Assembly (NCBI GenBank): GCA_964019655.1
Contig: CAXHTR010000004.1
Span: 868,001 to 932,000 of the forward strand
Length of the DNA: 64,000 nt
Reading direction: 5' to 3'
DNA from: Perkinsela sp. pyNocScin1
Lineage: Eukaryota; Euglenozoa; Kinetoplastea; Prokinetoplastida; Perkinselidae
The notes beneath the pieces were generated by a model. The model made no database searches and was not told where the DNA came from. It saw only the letters and a list, made by a program, of their open reading frames with translations. A program made the position numbers and the translations under genes. Positions within the stretch are counted from its first letter, which is position 1, and the number at the start of each line of letters is the position of its first letter. Shown here one piece after another: positions 46,808 through 56,108 of the stretch.

Positions 46808-48313
46808 ATGGACGTAACCAAGTCAAACTTTCTATCTGTACTGTCGAAGTTCGAAAGCTATCTTAAGAAATCTGAATTCGTTGCTATTGACGAAGAGATG
46901 ACAGGCATGCGTCTGAAGAATGTTTCTGATTCATGTTTCGACGCACTTCGAGATAGTTACGCGAACAAACGTCAAATCGCTTCATCGTTCGGAATTATAC
47001 AAGTTGGAGTATGTCTCTTCGAAAAAAATGATGCAGGGCCCTATACTGTTCGTCCTTTCAATTTCTACTGCTTTCCTAGCAGTGATTCCTATGCACGTAT
47101 ACAGAATGATCCTTTGGTTCTTGAGCCTGATGGCATATCATTTCTCCGCAGACATAATATGGACTTTCAGAAGTGGGTATACGAAAGTGTTGGATATTGC
47201 ACTGAGGAACAAGAAGATAAGTACAGAGCACATCTAGCCGAGTTCTACAAAGGAACTCCAACTAATGTCGAATTAGCGGGAGAAGATCTGGAAACAGCAA
47301 GCTCAATAATCAACTTTATAACAGAATGGCTGGGAAAGAATTCAAATGTTAAGGAAGCCATTCTTCCACATGGCGAACATAGAATAGCGCAGAAGTATGT
47401 GAAAGCCAAATTACCAGAAATAGCACCTGGGTACGAAATTACTTTCCGCGGAAAGCAAAGCATACTCGCTCCGTCACAAGACAATGACAAAGAGAAGATT
47501 ATGGAAGAGCGTCTCTTGAATTTTTCAGGCTTCAGGGAAATATTTAAGCTATTAGTTAAGCATCAGAAGCCAATTGTCGGGCATAATATGCTCATGGATC
47601 TTTTCTTCCTAATCCGATCAGTAGATTGTACCATTCCAGAATCTGTCGAAGACTTTCAAAAGTATCTCGAGAATAATTTCCCGTCGATATGGGACACAAA
47701 AGTTCTAAGCTCAAAGAGTGAATTAGTCGAATCAAAGTTTAAATCTACTAGCTTACAGAATATTTTTGATCATTATACGGAGAACCCTGCGTACCTTGGA
47801 AAAGAAGAGCCAGATACAAAACGATCTCGATCATCTATTCTTGATGATCGCTACTTCGAATGCATGGAGTTTCCGCTCGGCTTTGAGCGCTACGCGACTA
47901 TTCTTCGCAAGCGAAAGCAAAATTCTGCTCCTAAAAGTGCTCTTGCTCACGAGGCGGCTTACGATGCCCTATGCACTGGTTTTATCTTTCTCCAATTGAA
48001 AGCAGACCTGGGTATCGAAAATGTAAATGAGTGCCATAATTTGGTTGCGATACCGAAGAGCTATTCAGCTATTAATACAAGCTCTGAAGGTCCAGCTTCC
48101 CGTAAGCTCATTCAAGGCTCAGTGCTAAGGTTAGAGTACCAAGACATCCATGATTTTCAAGTCGAAGCTTCTCTTGCTCCTCTTAAAGGAAAAGTCGAGT
48201 GGCGCGAAAATGGAACAGCGGCTGCGGTGCTGAAGTCAGAGCACACAGTCGACGAAGGTCTTGAGCATTACAAGAACTCCTCTCTTGACATCAAGGCAAC
48301 GCCCTACTTGTAA
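46808..48313 (+). CDS. PARN: Poly(A)-specific ribonuclease PARN
   Basis: 501 residues. PARN is a DEDD-family 3' exonuclease that shortens poly(A) tails. The catalytic residues are visible: D28 and E30 in F-V-A-I-D-E-E-M-T-G, D264 in H-N-M-L-M-D-L-F-F, and H381/D386 in H-E-A-A-Y-D-A-L-C-T-G. D28 and E30 fall at the same numbers as in human PARN, which supports this ATG rather than the in-frame one at 46781 right after a TTTTCTAG acceptor. The C-terminus after 410 is an RNA-binding-like stretch without a clear family match. It opens the + run after the switch. Confidence 0.93.
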   Translation: MDVTKSNFLSVLSKFESYLKKSEFVAIDEEMTGMRLKNVSDSCFDALRDSYANKRQIASSFGIIQVGVCLFEKNDAGPYTVRPFNFYCFPSSDSYARIQNDPLVLEPDGISFLRRHNMDFQKWVYESVGYCTEEQEDKYRAHLAEFYKGTPTNVELAGEDLETASSIINFITEWLGKNSNVKEAILPHGEHRIAQKYVKAKLPEIAPGYEITFRGKQSILAPSQDNDKEKIMEERLLNFSGFREIFKLLVKHQKPIVGHNMLMDLFFLIRSVDCTIPESVEDFQKYLENNFPSIWDTKVLSSKSELVESKFKSTSLQNIFDHYTENPAYLGKEEPDTKRSRSSILDDRYFECMEFPLGFERYATILRKRKQNSAPKSALAHEAAYDALCTGFIFLQLKADLGIENVNECHNLVAIPKSYSAINTSSEGPASRKLIQGSVLRLEYQDIHDFQVEASLAPLKGKVEWRENGTAAAVLKSEHTVDEGLEHYKNSSLDIKATPYL

Positions 48314-48441
48314 ATATCCTCACGTGTACAGCTGCCGTTATATCATTTCATATTCATATTGTCATATAACATGACAATGGAAATCTATATGATCGCTGCA
48401 GATGAGATAAATTAACTCTTGGTTTAAAATTTATAATTGCA

Positions 48442-49152
48442 ATGCTTCGGCGAGGCAGTACGTTACTTAGCTACCGTGCGCTGGCGAATCCCTGCCCGGA
48501 CCCTGAGACGAATTTCCTCCTTGGAGAGAAAACTTTTCCGTACTATATTGCACCAGTCCCGGGCAATCGTTTCGCCTTTCTCGAGCATGACGGAGTTTCT
48601 GATGGGTACCTGCAGGGTTTCAGACCAAAGAAGATACACTGGCTCTATAGGTGGAGGCACAACCTCAACCCTCGGTGCCGTGCTGTCGGGTTCGGAAACG
48701 ACAACAACCCGCAAGCGATTCAGCTACACTGGCTCGAAAATAAACTCACGACGAAAGCTGCTGTTGCGCTTTTTTCGGACGATGGCTACCCTCATCTTGT
48801 ACTGTGGACTGCTATCGTTCTCTTCACTATATGGCATATCGGTCGCTACCTGATATTCCATCCAGACATCAGCTTATGGTCATTTTCCACTGCTTTCGGG
48901 CGACCATTTACGCAGTATGTTCGATTTACGAAGCTTCATCCAATGGATGTCCCAGTTTTCCGCTGGTTCCAAGGACAAAACGAGTTTTACATGATTCACC
49001 ACTACCGTGAATACGTGAAGCGTGGTTTCGTCGCCAATGACCCTTGGGTAGAAAAGTGCAAGGAAGATGGAATATTCGATGAACTTACAAAGTACCCGAC
49101 AGAGCTAAGAGGACGCGTTTGGCCACCTAAAAAAGAGCAGACACACCATTAG
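48442..49152 (+). CDS. Single-pass membrane protein, probably mitochondrial
   Basis: 236 residues, family not recognised. The N-terminus M-L-R-R-G-S-T-L-L-S-Y-R-A-L-A is basic and free of acidic residues, as for mitochondrial import. One hydrophobic span lies at about 118-137 (V-L-W-T-A-I-V-L-F-T-I-W). The part after it has many aromatic and charged residues and ends in a Lys/Glu-rich tail. The layout recalls accessory subunits of respiratory complexes, but no motif supports a specific one. Confidence 0.75.
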   Translation: MLRRGSTLLSYRALANPCPDPETNFLLGEKTFPYYIAPVPGNRFAFLEHDGVSDGYLQGFRPKKIHWLYRWRHNLNPRCRAVGFGNDNNPQAIQLHWLENKLTTKAAVALFSDDGYPHLVLWTAIVLFTIWHIGRYLIFHPDISLWSFSTAFGRPFTQYVRFTKLHPMDVPVFRWFQGQNEFYMIHHYREYVKRGFVANDPWVEKCKEDGIFDELTKYPTELRGRVWPPKKEQTHH

Positions 49153-49247
49153 TGAGTAGATAAATTTTGAGTGCTTAAGCATTAGATTCATTTTCCTCGA
49201 CTTTGATCCGTAAATATCACTATCATTTGCGTGTTGTAGCACTTCAA

Positions 49248-49541
49248 ATGTCATTATGCCCAAGCGTGACGATAACCATTGATGCGGTGCACTCCATTAG
49301 TGCAAGGAAATGGAAATTGTATACGGATGAAACAAGCTGTGGTCTATGCTTTGCGCATCTCGACGCATGCTGTCCAGACTGCTACTTGCCAGGGGATAGG
49401 TGTCCAATATCGACAGGTAGCTGTCTACACTCGTTCCACGCGCATTGCCTTGAAGAAGTTTTGCGAACCAATGCACTCTGTCCCTTTTGCCGCGCCCCAT
49501 GGACACCTCTCAAAGAAGTGCCAGTCGATATGCATGCATAG
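49248..49541 (+). CDS. APC11: Anaphase-promoting complex subunit 11
   Basis: 97 residues, the usual size. APC11 is the RING-H2 subunit that recruits the E2 enzyme to the anaphase-promoting complex. The RING is complete: C31-G-L-C34, C-C-P-D-C45, P-G-D-R-C52-P, then C-L-H-S-F-H-A-H-C at 59-67 and C78-P-F-C81. The C-C-P-D-C-x-x-P-G-D block is diagnostic of APC11. The N-terminal beta strand V-T-I-T-I-D-A-V also fits. An upstream TTG extends the frame but the ATG matches the family start. Confidence 0.93.
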   Translation: MSLCPSVTITIDAVHSISARKWKLYTDETSCGLCFAHLDACCPDCYLPGDRCPISTGSCLHSFHAHCLEEVLRTNALCPFCRAPWTPLKEVPVDMHA

Positions 49542-49605
49542 ATTTCTATGAGGTCAAATTATTAGCCTCTTATGTAGATCACAACGAAAAAGTTTCTTAA
49601 GTACA

Positions 49606-49623
49606 ATGCATCAAGCAACATGA
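49606..49623 (+). promoter_or_regulatory. Upstream ORF overlapping an LRR start
   Basis: A five-codon frame (M-H-Q-A-T) ends in the TGA of an ATGA that also contains the start codon of the next LRR gene. It follows a CTTAAG that could be the acceptor, so it may be in the mRNA leader. Confidence 0.35.
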
Positions 49624-50336
49624 CCATGACTATCATTACTATCTTATGTGTGCACCCTGGAGCTGGAATGAAGCTCGAAGCATCAGAGGTCGAATCGCCT
49701 CGCACCGAACCGTTTGCATGTGAAATCGCGCAAGCGCTCATGGAACGAGTGCTTGCGAGCGTTGATCATTCATATCGCTTTCAGCAACAGGATGGGTCAT
49801 ATATGGATGCTTGTCATTGGCCTGGCGTCCGCTGTAAATCGGATGGCTCGGTGTATAAAATCTCATGGGGTGTTGATCGGTTCCGACTGCCACGCGGTAG
49901 ATTGCAGCTCGAGTATCTTCCTCCGACAGCTAGGAAGCTCAATATCCGTGGCCAAGGCATTCATACGCACCTCAGCGTTCGATTTCTCCCACGCGAGTCT
50001 CGAAGAGTTGACGTATCAAAGAACGATTTGCACGGAAGTCTTGAGATATCCGCGCTCCCTGTCCACATACACGTATTTGAAGCGCAGTTTAACAAGCTTT
50101 CAGGGCCTATAGAGCTTGTGCGTCTGCCGAAGGCGCTGCATGTTCTCAATTTGTACGGGAATCACATCGAGCAAGAAGCCGTGTACTGTGAAAAATTTCC
50201 TCCAGCTGTGGAGTCCATCGACCTCCGTTTTAACAGTGTACATAAACTTCGATCGGCAGAAACCGGTCACAAGATTCTTGTCGATGAGGTCTCTGTTGTG
50301 AAAATTGACGGCAAGCGCGGATCTCGCAGGTATTAA
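49620..50336 (+). CDS. Class B LRR protein
   Basis: 238 residues. The leader is M-T-M-T-I-I-T-I-L-C-V. The helix is C-E-I-A-Q-A-L-M-E-R-V-L; the Trp motif is A-C-H-W-P-G-V-R-C. Then L-Q-L-E-Y-L-P-P-T, L-S-V-R-F-L-P-R-E, repeats with G-P-I-E-L and Q-E-A-V-Y-C, N-S-V-H-K-L-R-S-A and a basic end (K-R-G-S-R-R-Y). It stands alone between APC11 and RPL28, away from the other class B genes. Confidence 0.8.
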   Translation: MTMTIITILCVHPGAGMKLEASEVESPRTEPFACEIAQALMERVLASVDHSYRFQQQDGSYMDACHWPGVRCKSDGSVYKISWGVDRFRLPRGRLQLEYLPPTARKLNIRGQGIHTHLSVRFLPRESRRVDVSKNDLHGSLEISALPVHIHVFEAQFNKLSGPIELVRLPKALHVLNLYGNHIEQEAVYCEKFPPAVESIDLRFNSVHKLRSAETGHKILVDEVSVVKIDGKRGSRRY

Positions 50337-50412
50337 AGACATGTAAAGGGTATTTTTCTCAATTATTTTTGCCATTCAGTAGCTATTCTGTGCAGCCTTT
50401 TTCATCTACTCC

Positions 50413-50832
50413 ATGAGCTTCCAGGATCCATCAGTTGTTTTCAGCATCGCCAAGAAGCACAGCGCGTTCTGCATCAAGCGTAACGGCGTCGTTCGCTCAA
50501 TCGACAAGCTCAACGCCTCCGGCAGCTTCGCCAAGGACGACGGTGTGTTCGCCCCATCCAACCTCCACCCCATCAGCTTCGAGCCGGTCAAGATCAAGGC
50601 CGTCAGCGCTGATGGCGCGGAGAGCGTCTCCACCACCACCACGCTCGCCCACACCCGTAACGCTCAGGGACAGATCCGCTCCTTCCTCGTTTCCAAGAAG
50701 AACGCGAAGTCGTTCGCCAAGAAAGTTGGCCAGCGTAAGAACGCTGGGCGCAAGGCTTCCGTCCAGGCAGCGCGCGCCCGCCGCGTCATCCGCAGCACGA
50801 CCCGTGCCCTTTCCCTGAAGAAGCAGGAATAG
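50413..50832 (+). CDS. RPL28: 60S ribosomal protein L28 (eL28)
   Basis: 139 residues, family-typical size. The core pattern H-S-A-F-C-I-K-R-N-G near 17-26, D-K-L-N-A-S-G-S-F, H-P-I-S-F-E-P-V and the basic C-terminus with R-K-N-A-G-R-K and R-A-R-R-V-I-R matches eL28. The start follows GTGCAG and a CCTTTTTCATCTACTCC stretch. Strong C-ending codon use, as in RPL24. Confidence 0.88.
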   Translation: MSFQDPSVVFSIAKKHSAFCIKRNGVVRSIDKLNASGSFAKDDGVFAPSNLHPISFEPVKIKAVSADGAESVSTTTTLAHTRNAQGQIRSFLVSKKNAKSFAKKVGQRKNAGRKASVQAARARRVIRSTTRALSLKKQE

Positions 50833-51076
50833 AGCACTGAATGATAAGAAATAAGTAGATCATACTCAGTAGAACATGTGCTTGTACCATGGAAAGTACA
50901 TTGCTGGAATCTTTTTTCGTTTTTACTTTTCAATGTGAAGATAAGGATGAGTGTGCGTGTGCTCTTTATCTCAGTAGACTTTCTGAAGTCGCATCACATG
51001 AATACTTTCCCTTTTCTACGTTAACGACTGAGATGATTCCTTGCAAGCTGAGCGCGTAACCGTCGAGCCCGAATTC

Positions 51077-53368
51077 ATGATCCCCATCAAGCCACACGTC
51101 GACTCTGCGTACCTCTGCTTTTACCTCCCACCGCAAGCAGAATCGCTGCACAGCTGGGTCTCAGCGCGAGAATCGCACGCAGATCGCACGGATACCACCC
51201 TTACATCGAGTACGGACTCCAAGCAGTCTACCAGGGCTTTCTTCTATCTGAATTGCACACATGCAGGCGATGATGTCGTCCTCGAGCACGAGCAGCGCAC
51301 GATCTGGACTGTTGTTCCCTTTGATATAAATTCTTTCTACCTCGAAGTCACCAAACACTTCGGCAGTGCGCCCTTGTACCTTTCGATAACCAAGGGCGAC
51401 CGCTTCGTGCTCACTTCATTCGCGACAGACGGCGTTCTCTTCTTTCAGCGGGAGGGCCAATACGGCACGGCCCTCATGGCCCGTGATCTCTCGGGGCACG
51501 TCCATTCCATTAGCATCACCGAGCGGCGCGTGCGCGGTGCAATGCAACTGACTATCACCACGGCAGGTTTCCACGAAGAGACGCCGTCATTCAGCCTTGT
51601 TCACGGCTCTCGCGACCACCGGAAGGTTGTCTCGCTCGAAGATTGTACATACCGACACAAGTGCGCAGAGTACTTTCTTTGTGAGTCACCTGATACCAGC
51701 GTATCAACGCAAGATACGTCTGAAAGCAACTTTGTCAACACGCCGCGAAAAGCGCTCGCACCCGGGGCCACGCAAATTCAGGAAGCCCAGTGCTGCACTG
51801 CAAAGACGAGCATCTGCGCTGGCACTGTTCTGTGCACACACCAAGACGGGCTCTTCCGCACACTCTTTCTGCACGCGCAGGTCCTTGTGGCAGCAAAGCA
51901 CAGCGTTCCCATTCTGAGCGTTAACGCCGCTGTAAGCGTCATGATCCTCGGGCACCCCCTCCGCTCCTTTCCAGTCTACCTCATTGTTGCCCTCGAGGGC
52001 ATAGCGGAGGGACAGCCGATAGTGCCGCAGTTCGCCTTCCCAGACACGACAGATATCCTCCGCGAACCGCAAGTGAAGATTTCAGACTGGCCGGAAGAAG
52101 AGCCGTACTTTCACGGCATCGGGCGTCACACGTGCGGCGCTCCGCAGGCCGCCTACCCCCTGCACATGGTGTCCATCCGGGCCTGCCCACAAATAGGCCG
52201 TGGCCAGAAAGAGCTCATTGCCAAGTGCGCCATCCCGAAGGGCACGGTTTTCCCGTACACCGGTGCGCTCTCTGACCGCACGAGCCCCTACTCGTGGTTC
52301 ACAAGCGCGGGACATAACGTCCTCGGGGGCGGTGTGATGCGCTACGCCAATCTCTACTTCGGCTTCAGCGATCGACCGAACGCGGCGCTCGTCGACGGCC
52401 GCTTTGCGCTGGGCGATGATGCCGTGCGCCCAATCCTCGGTGTCATTCTGCTTTCTGACATAGCAGCGGGCGAACCCATCCTCGTCCGCTCGTACGGCCG
52501 GGACGCAGACTTTGAGGTGCTCCGGCGGCACGTGTGCGACGGCAAGTACCTCGCGCTGCGGGACTTCCCCCCAGCGATGCGCATCCGCGGGCTTACCTCG
52601 TGCGACCAGTGGTACCTCCCGGGCGACATCGTCGCAGTCCGGAAGAACGCCTCAGGCCGGAAATCCGCAGACGTGACGCTGTACAGCATCGCCTCGATCG
52701 AGGGCACGACAGCTGTGAGCGTCCCGATGCAGCGCGTGCAGCACGACGGCGTTGAGTTCATTCTTGCGAAGGGTCAGCGTGAAGAGCGTCTGAAGCTCGA
52801 TAAGTGCATTCTCCTCATTCCCGACGAGGACTACGATATCATTCACGTCGGCAAGCGATCTTTAGCAGCGACGCCTGCCGGCAAGGGCGTCGACAGCACG
52901 CCGTATAAGGGCGACTACCTCTTGGATGCCCACAGCAGCCACAAACACTCTTGGGAGATCGGCAAAAACAGGGGCCCAGTGTCCGTCGATGCGCTGACGG
53001 CCGCGACGTCAAGCGTTGAGCTCTCAGTCAAAAGCAGCCAGCGACGGGTGAAAAAGCGCAAGGAAGCGCCGATACTCACGCTGCACCTCAGTCGCGCGGT
53101 GCACTTTCTGCTCTTTGACGAGGCTGATGGGCCCCACGAGCGCTCGACCGAAGTCCACGCGCTTCCGGCAACGGCGAGTGCGCCAGTGCGCACGCCGCGG
53201 AAGAAGACGCCGGAAAAGCGAAAGCAGAGCAGTGCTGCGACGCATCGCCACGCAGTATCGCTTGACGGTGAAGTATGCAAAGGGCTCGAATTCCTCGATG
53301 CCGACGCATCTGGCTCGACGAGTGGATTCGCCGCGCTCAACTCGATCGATATGCTTGGCTTGGTGTAA
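51077..53368 (+). CDS. SET-domain-like protein
   Basis: 763 residues. SET proteins methylate lysines. From about 362 to 480 the order fits a SET domain: L-I-A-K-C-A-I-P-K-G-T-V-F-P-Y-T-G, then N-L-Y-F-G-F-S-D-R-P-N-A where N-H-S-C-x-P-N is usual, then V-I-L-L-S-D-I-A-A-G-E-P-I-L and S-Y-G-R-D. The N-H core is therefore altered, so activity is uncertain. A weaker similar segment may lie at 255-325. The C-terminus has two basic clusters (R-R-V-K-K-R-K, P-R-K-K-T-P-E-K-R-K) that look like nuclear signals. The start is the first in-frame ATG; a 9-codon uORF at 51033-51059 precedes it. Confidence 0.65.
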   Translation: MIPIKPHVDSAYLCFYLPPQAESLHSWVSARESHADRTDTTLTSSTDSKQSTRAFFYLNCTHAGDDVVLEHEQRTIWTVVPFDINSFYLEVTKHFGSAPLYLSITKGDRFVLTSFATDGVLFFQREGQYGTALMARDLSGHVHSISITERRVRGAMQLTITTAGFHEETPSFSLVHGSRDHRKVVSLEDCTYRHKCAEYFLCESPDTSVSTQDTSESNFVNTPRKALAPGATQIQEAQCCTAKTSICAGTVLCTHQDGLFRTLFLHAQVLVAAKHSVPILSVNAAVSVMILGHPLRSFPVYLIVALEGIAEGQPIVPQFAFPDTTDILREPQVKISDWPEEEPYFHGIGRHTCGAPQAAYPLHMVSIRACPQIGRGQKELIAKCAIPKGTVFPYTGALSDRTSPYSWFTSAGHNVLGGGVMRYANLYFGFSDRPNAALVDGRFALGDDAVRPILGVILLSDIAAGEPILVRSYGRDADFEVLRRHVCDGKYLALRDFPPAMRIRGLTSCDQWYLPGDIVAVRKNASGRKSADVTLYSIASIEGTTAVSVPMQRVQHDGVEFILAKGQREERLKLDKCILLIPDEDYDIIHVGKRSLAATPAGKGVDSTPYKGDYLLDAHSSHKHSWEIGKNRGPVSVDALTAATSSVELSVKSSQRRVKKRKEAPILTLHLSRAVHFLLFDEADGPHERSTEVHALPATASAPVRTPRKKTPEKRKQSSAATHRHAVSLDGEVCKGLEFLDADASGSTSGFAALNSIDMLGLV

Positions 53369-53437
53369 ATCGCTTTATGATTGTCAAGAGTCTGTGACGC
53401 GAAACTAGGAAATCTTCAATAGTTTGGGTAAAATCTC

Positions 53438-54151
53438 ATGTTCTTACTAACTTTGTGCATCGATTGCTCCCTGGGCCGCGTGCAGCCGTCCGATCTCTCG
53501 GAGCAAACCCGCATGGAGCTTCTCATCGGTGGTTTTGAGGAAAGTCTGCGGTGCCAAATTCAGGGTAGATATGTCAGCAACATGTGCCGTTGGTCTGGCG
53601 TCAAGTGCTTCGGCACAGGTTCTGTTGCTCGAATCACCTGGGAAATGCTTGGAATTGCCGGGCCGATGGATCTCCAGCTGCTCCCAGAGGAGCTTCGCGC
53701 GCTTGTGCTCTACGGCAATAAGCTGAGCGGGCCCCTCCACCTCGCTGATCTCCCACGATTGATCACAGATGTGTACCTCGGCTCCAACCAGTTTGCAAGT
53801 GCGTTGCAGTTGGCGGACCTGCCAGCGACGACGAGCAAGTTTTTCGTCCAGAATAATATGCTCCATGGCACATTGGACTTGACGGCTCTGCCACAATCCA
53901 TAACACAGATGGCCCTAGAAATGAACCAATTTTCGGGGACAATCGACCTATCATCTCTGCCCAGGACGCTTGAGTCGCTCTCCCTGGGTGCAAACTGCCT
54001 GACAGGGAGTCCATGCGTAAACGGGTTGCCGAACTCTCTGCGCCTGCTTGAGCTTAAAGGGAACAACTTTGATGCGATTGTTTGTGACAGGCTGCCGGGC
54101 TGCGTGAAGATTGAGCAGAGGCACTACCGCGAAGAATGGTTTGCGCAATAG
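53438..54151 (+). CDS. Class A1 LRR protein, 6 repeats
   Basis: 237 residues. The leader M-F-L-L-T-L-C-I-D-C-S runs into L-G-R-V-Q-P-S-D-L-S-E-Q-T-R-M-E-L-L. The Trp motif is C-R-W-S-G-V-K-C. Six repeats follow; the C-terminus is short and has two more cysteines (I-V-C-D-R-L-P-G-C). It is 69 bases downstream of the SET-like gene. Confidence 0.83.
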   Translation: MFLLTLCIDCSLGRVQPSDLSEQTRMELLIGGFEESLRCQIQGRYVSNMCRWSGVKCFGTGSVARITWEMLGIAGPMDLQLLPEELRALVLYGNKLSGPLHLADLPRLITDVYLGSNQFASALQLADLPATTSKFFVQNNMLHGTLDLTALPQSITQMALEMNQFSGTIDLSSLPRTLESLSLGANCLTGSPCVNGLPNSLRLLELKGNNFDAIVCDRLPGCVKIEQRHYREEWFAQ

Positions 54152-54337
54152 TGGCTATTCGACGCACATTGTAAACTGCTGGGCTTTCATTACTGTATGC
54201 ATATTTATTTTTTCATCAAATGCAGCTCATTCGACAAGAATGGCCGCAAAATTTACTCTTCTGCTCGTACTGGAGAGCCCATTCCTAAGCTTGAGCCTTC
54301 ATTCGTAGTTGTCTTGTGTAATTCTCTCGTCATAAAA

Positions 54338-55123
54338 ATGCACTGCCTCGCGCTCATATATGCCGACGACGAATCCCTTGGCCGTCTGACATACGACAAT
54401 CTATCCGAACAAGCGCTCATGGAGATTGCGGTCGAAGGACTGAGTGAAGAGACCAAAAAGCAGTTTCAGGATAGCCATGGCTCATACCTCGATGTTTCTG
54501 ACTGGAACGGTATAAATATGTGCTCGAACTATGATACCGAGGAACGCACCGAAATTGTCAATGAGATAAAATTTTCTGGTGAAACTTTTGAGGGCACACT
54601 CGACTTGTCCTTTCTCCCGCCACGACTACGGAGATTCCAAGTACCACAGAATGACAGCCTCCAGGGCACACTCGACACCAGCAAGCTCCCGATCGGTCTT
54701 TGGGAGTTTGACATCTCGAAGAACAAATTTGACGGCTCAGTCGAATTTGCCGGGCTTCCACGCATGCTCTCACACTTCAGAATCCCATCGAACGAGTTCT
54801 CGGGGAGCTGCGACTTCACGAAGCTCCCACCGAATCTCCAGCAAATCGACATCTCAAAGAACAAATTTAGTGGCAGCGTCAACTTGGAGGAGCTTCCGAA
54901 GGACATCACCGTTATCGACATGAGCTTCAACCGTTTTAGCGGCCAATTCACACTCGCAACACTCGGGACAAAGCGGCTACGCACGGTCGATGCGCGCCGG
55001 AACGAATTTTCGGGGACAGCTGTCCTCCGGAAGCACATTCTGACGCGCTTCCTTTTCGGTGGCAACCGAATTGAGCGGATCTTTGACCAGCACGGCAAGC
55101 CCCACCGCTTTGAGCCGCGATGA
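54338..55123 (+). CDS. Class A1 LRR protein, 6 repeats
   Basis: 261 residues. The leader is M-H-C-L-A-L-I-Y-A with D-D-E-S-L-G-R-L-T-Y-D-N-L-S-E-Q-A-L-M-E next. The Trp motif is W-N-G-I-N-M, followed by an acidic insertion (D-T-E-E-R-T-E). Six repeats, then a basic end (D-Q-H-G-K-P-H-R-F-E-P-R). An in-frame ATG at 54197 would add 47 residues, but a CGTAG and pyrimidine tract precede the family-like start. Confidence 0.82.
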   Translation: MHCLALIYADDESLGRLTYDNLSEQALMEIAVEGLSEETKKQFQDSHGSYLDVSDWNGINMCSNYDTEERTEIVNEIKFSGETFEGTLDLSFLPPRLRRFQVPQNDSLQGTLDTSKLPIGLWEFDISKNKFDGSVEFAGLPRMLSHFRIPSNEFSGSCDFTKLPPNLQQIDISKNKFSGSVNLEELPKDITVIDMSFNRFSGQFTLATLGTKRLRTVDARRNEFSGTAVLRKHILTRFLFGGNRIERIFDQHGKPHRFEPR

Positions 55124-55230
55124 TTCTGTCATACAAAAATCTTTGAAAAGTTGCTTTAGCTAATGAAAGGCGCTTAAAAATATTTTCCGCTTGTAATACG
55201 TTCTGCTGTTCGCCTTTCTACTACGCTCTT

Positions 55231-55926
55231 ATGTTTACCAGCGTGCTCCTTCTATCACAAACGCATGCGAGCGATACGTGGGCGATTCAAAATAGCCAGA
55301 AGGAATTTCAGCTGGAATGCATGAAACGCTTTCTCAACCTCGACACATACGCGAGCCCAGTCGACGAGCTGCAGTGTGCAGACGTTCTTGATAATACTGT
55401 CTCAGTCGATAATCTCTGCGCCTGGAATGGTGTCAAGTGCTTTAACGGAGTTATCGTCGCACTAAACTGGCCGCACGGCGCTCGAGGAGTGCGCTTCGTG
55501 AATGGCATGACCGCGAGTGCACTCGCGCTCCGATGGCTCCCCAGCTCACTCAAGCGCATAACCCTCGAGCGAAAGCACACGGACGGGGAAATGAGCACGC
55601 GGTCCCTGCCGAAGGCCGCCGAGCGCATCGCAATCGTGGACTGTCTCCTACGCGGGTCAATCGACATGACGACCCTCCCGGCCGGCCTCGTCGGACTCGA
55701 TGTGTCCTCGAACAATCTGGGTGGGGGTATCAATCTCCTTCACCTCCCGCTGGGGCTTCGCCTTATCGACATGCGCCTCAACATGATAAAGACTGCGATC
55801 GTCGCGAACGCGCGGCTTCCAAAGGACTTGCAGCGCATCACACTCCAAGAGCCTCTGACGCGAAAAATGTACCACGTGAACGTCATTTGCGTCGATGACA
55901 AGACCGTCGATACTCGAGTCTTCTAA
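55231..55926 (+). CDS. Class C LRR-related protein
   Basis: 231 residues. The leader is M-F-T-S-V-L-L-L-S-Q-T-H-A-S. The helix is F-Q-L-E-C-M-K-R-F-L-N-L; the Cys/Trp motif is L-C-A-W-N-G-V-K-C. Then L-R-W-L-P-S-S-L-K-R-I, S-L-P-K-A-A-E-R-I, two regular repeats and the class tail C-V-D-D-K-T-V-D-T-R-V-F. It is GC-rich like its neighbours and is the only class C gene in the 50-59 kb stretch. Confidence 0.8.
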   Translation: MFTSVLLLSQTHASDTWAIQNSQKEFQLECMKRFLNLDTYASPVDELQCADVLDNTVSVDNLCAWNGVKCFNGVIVALNWPHGARGVRFVNGMTASALALRWLPSSLKRITLERKHTDGEMSTRSLPKAAERIAIVDCLLRGSIDMTTLPAGLVGLDVSSNNLGGGINLLHLPLGLRLIDMRLNMIKTAIVANARLPKDLQRITLQEPLTRKMYHVNVICVDDKTVDTRVF

Positions 55927-56108
55927 GAGAACGCTTTGCCACTTGCTGTTTCCTACTGCTGCATTCGATTTCAGATGCTGTCAGCTTGAAATAATTGAGT
56001 AAATTTTTTCATTCTAAATTGTGCATCTATAGTAGTGCTTGCGTTGCGCAAGTCTTTGCACTGCTCATTCCATTGTATCACATCCCATTTTCAAAAATTT
56101 TACTTCTG

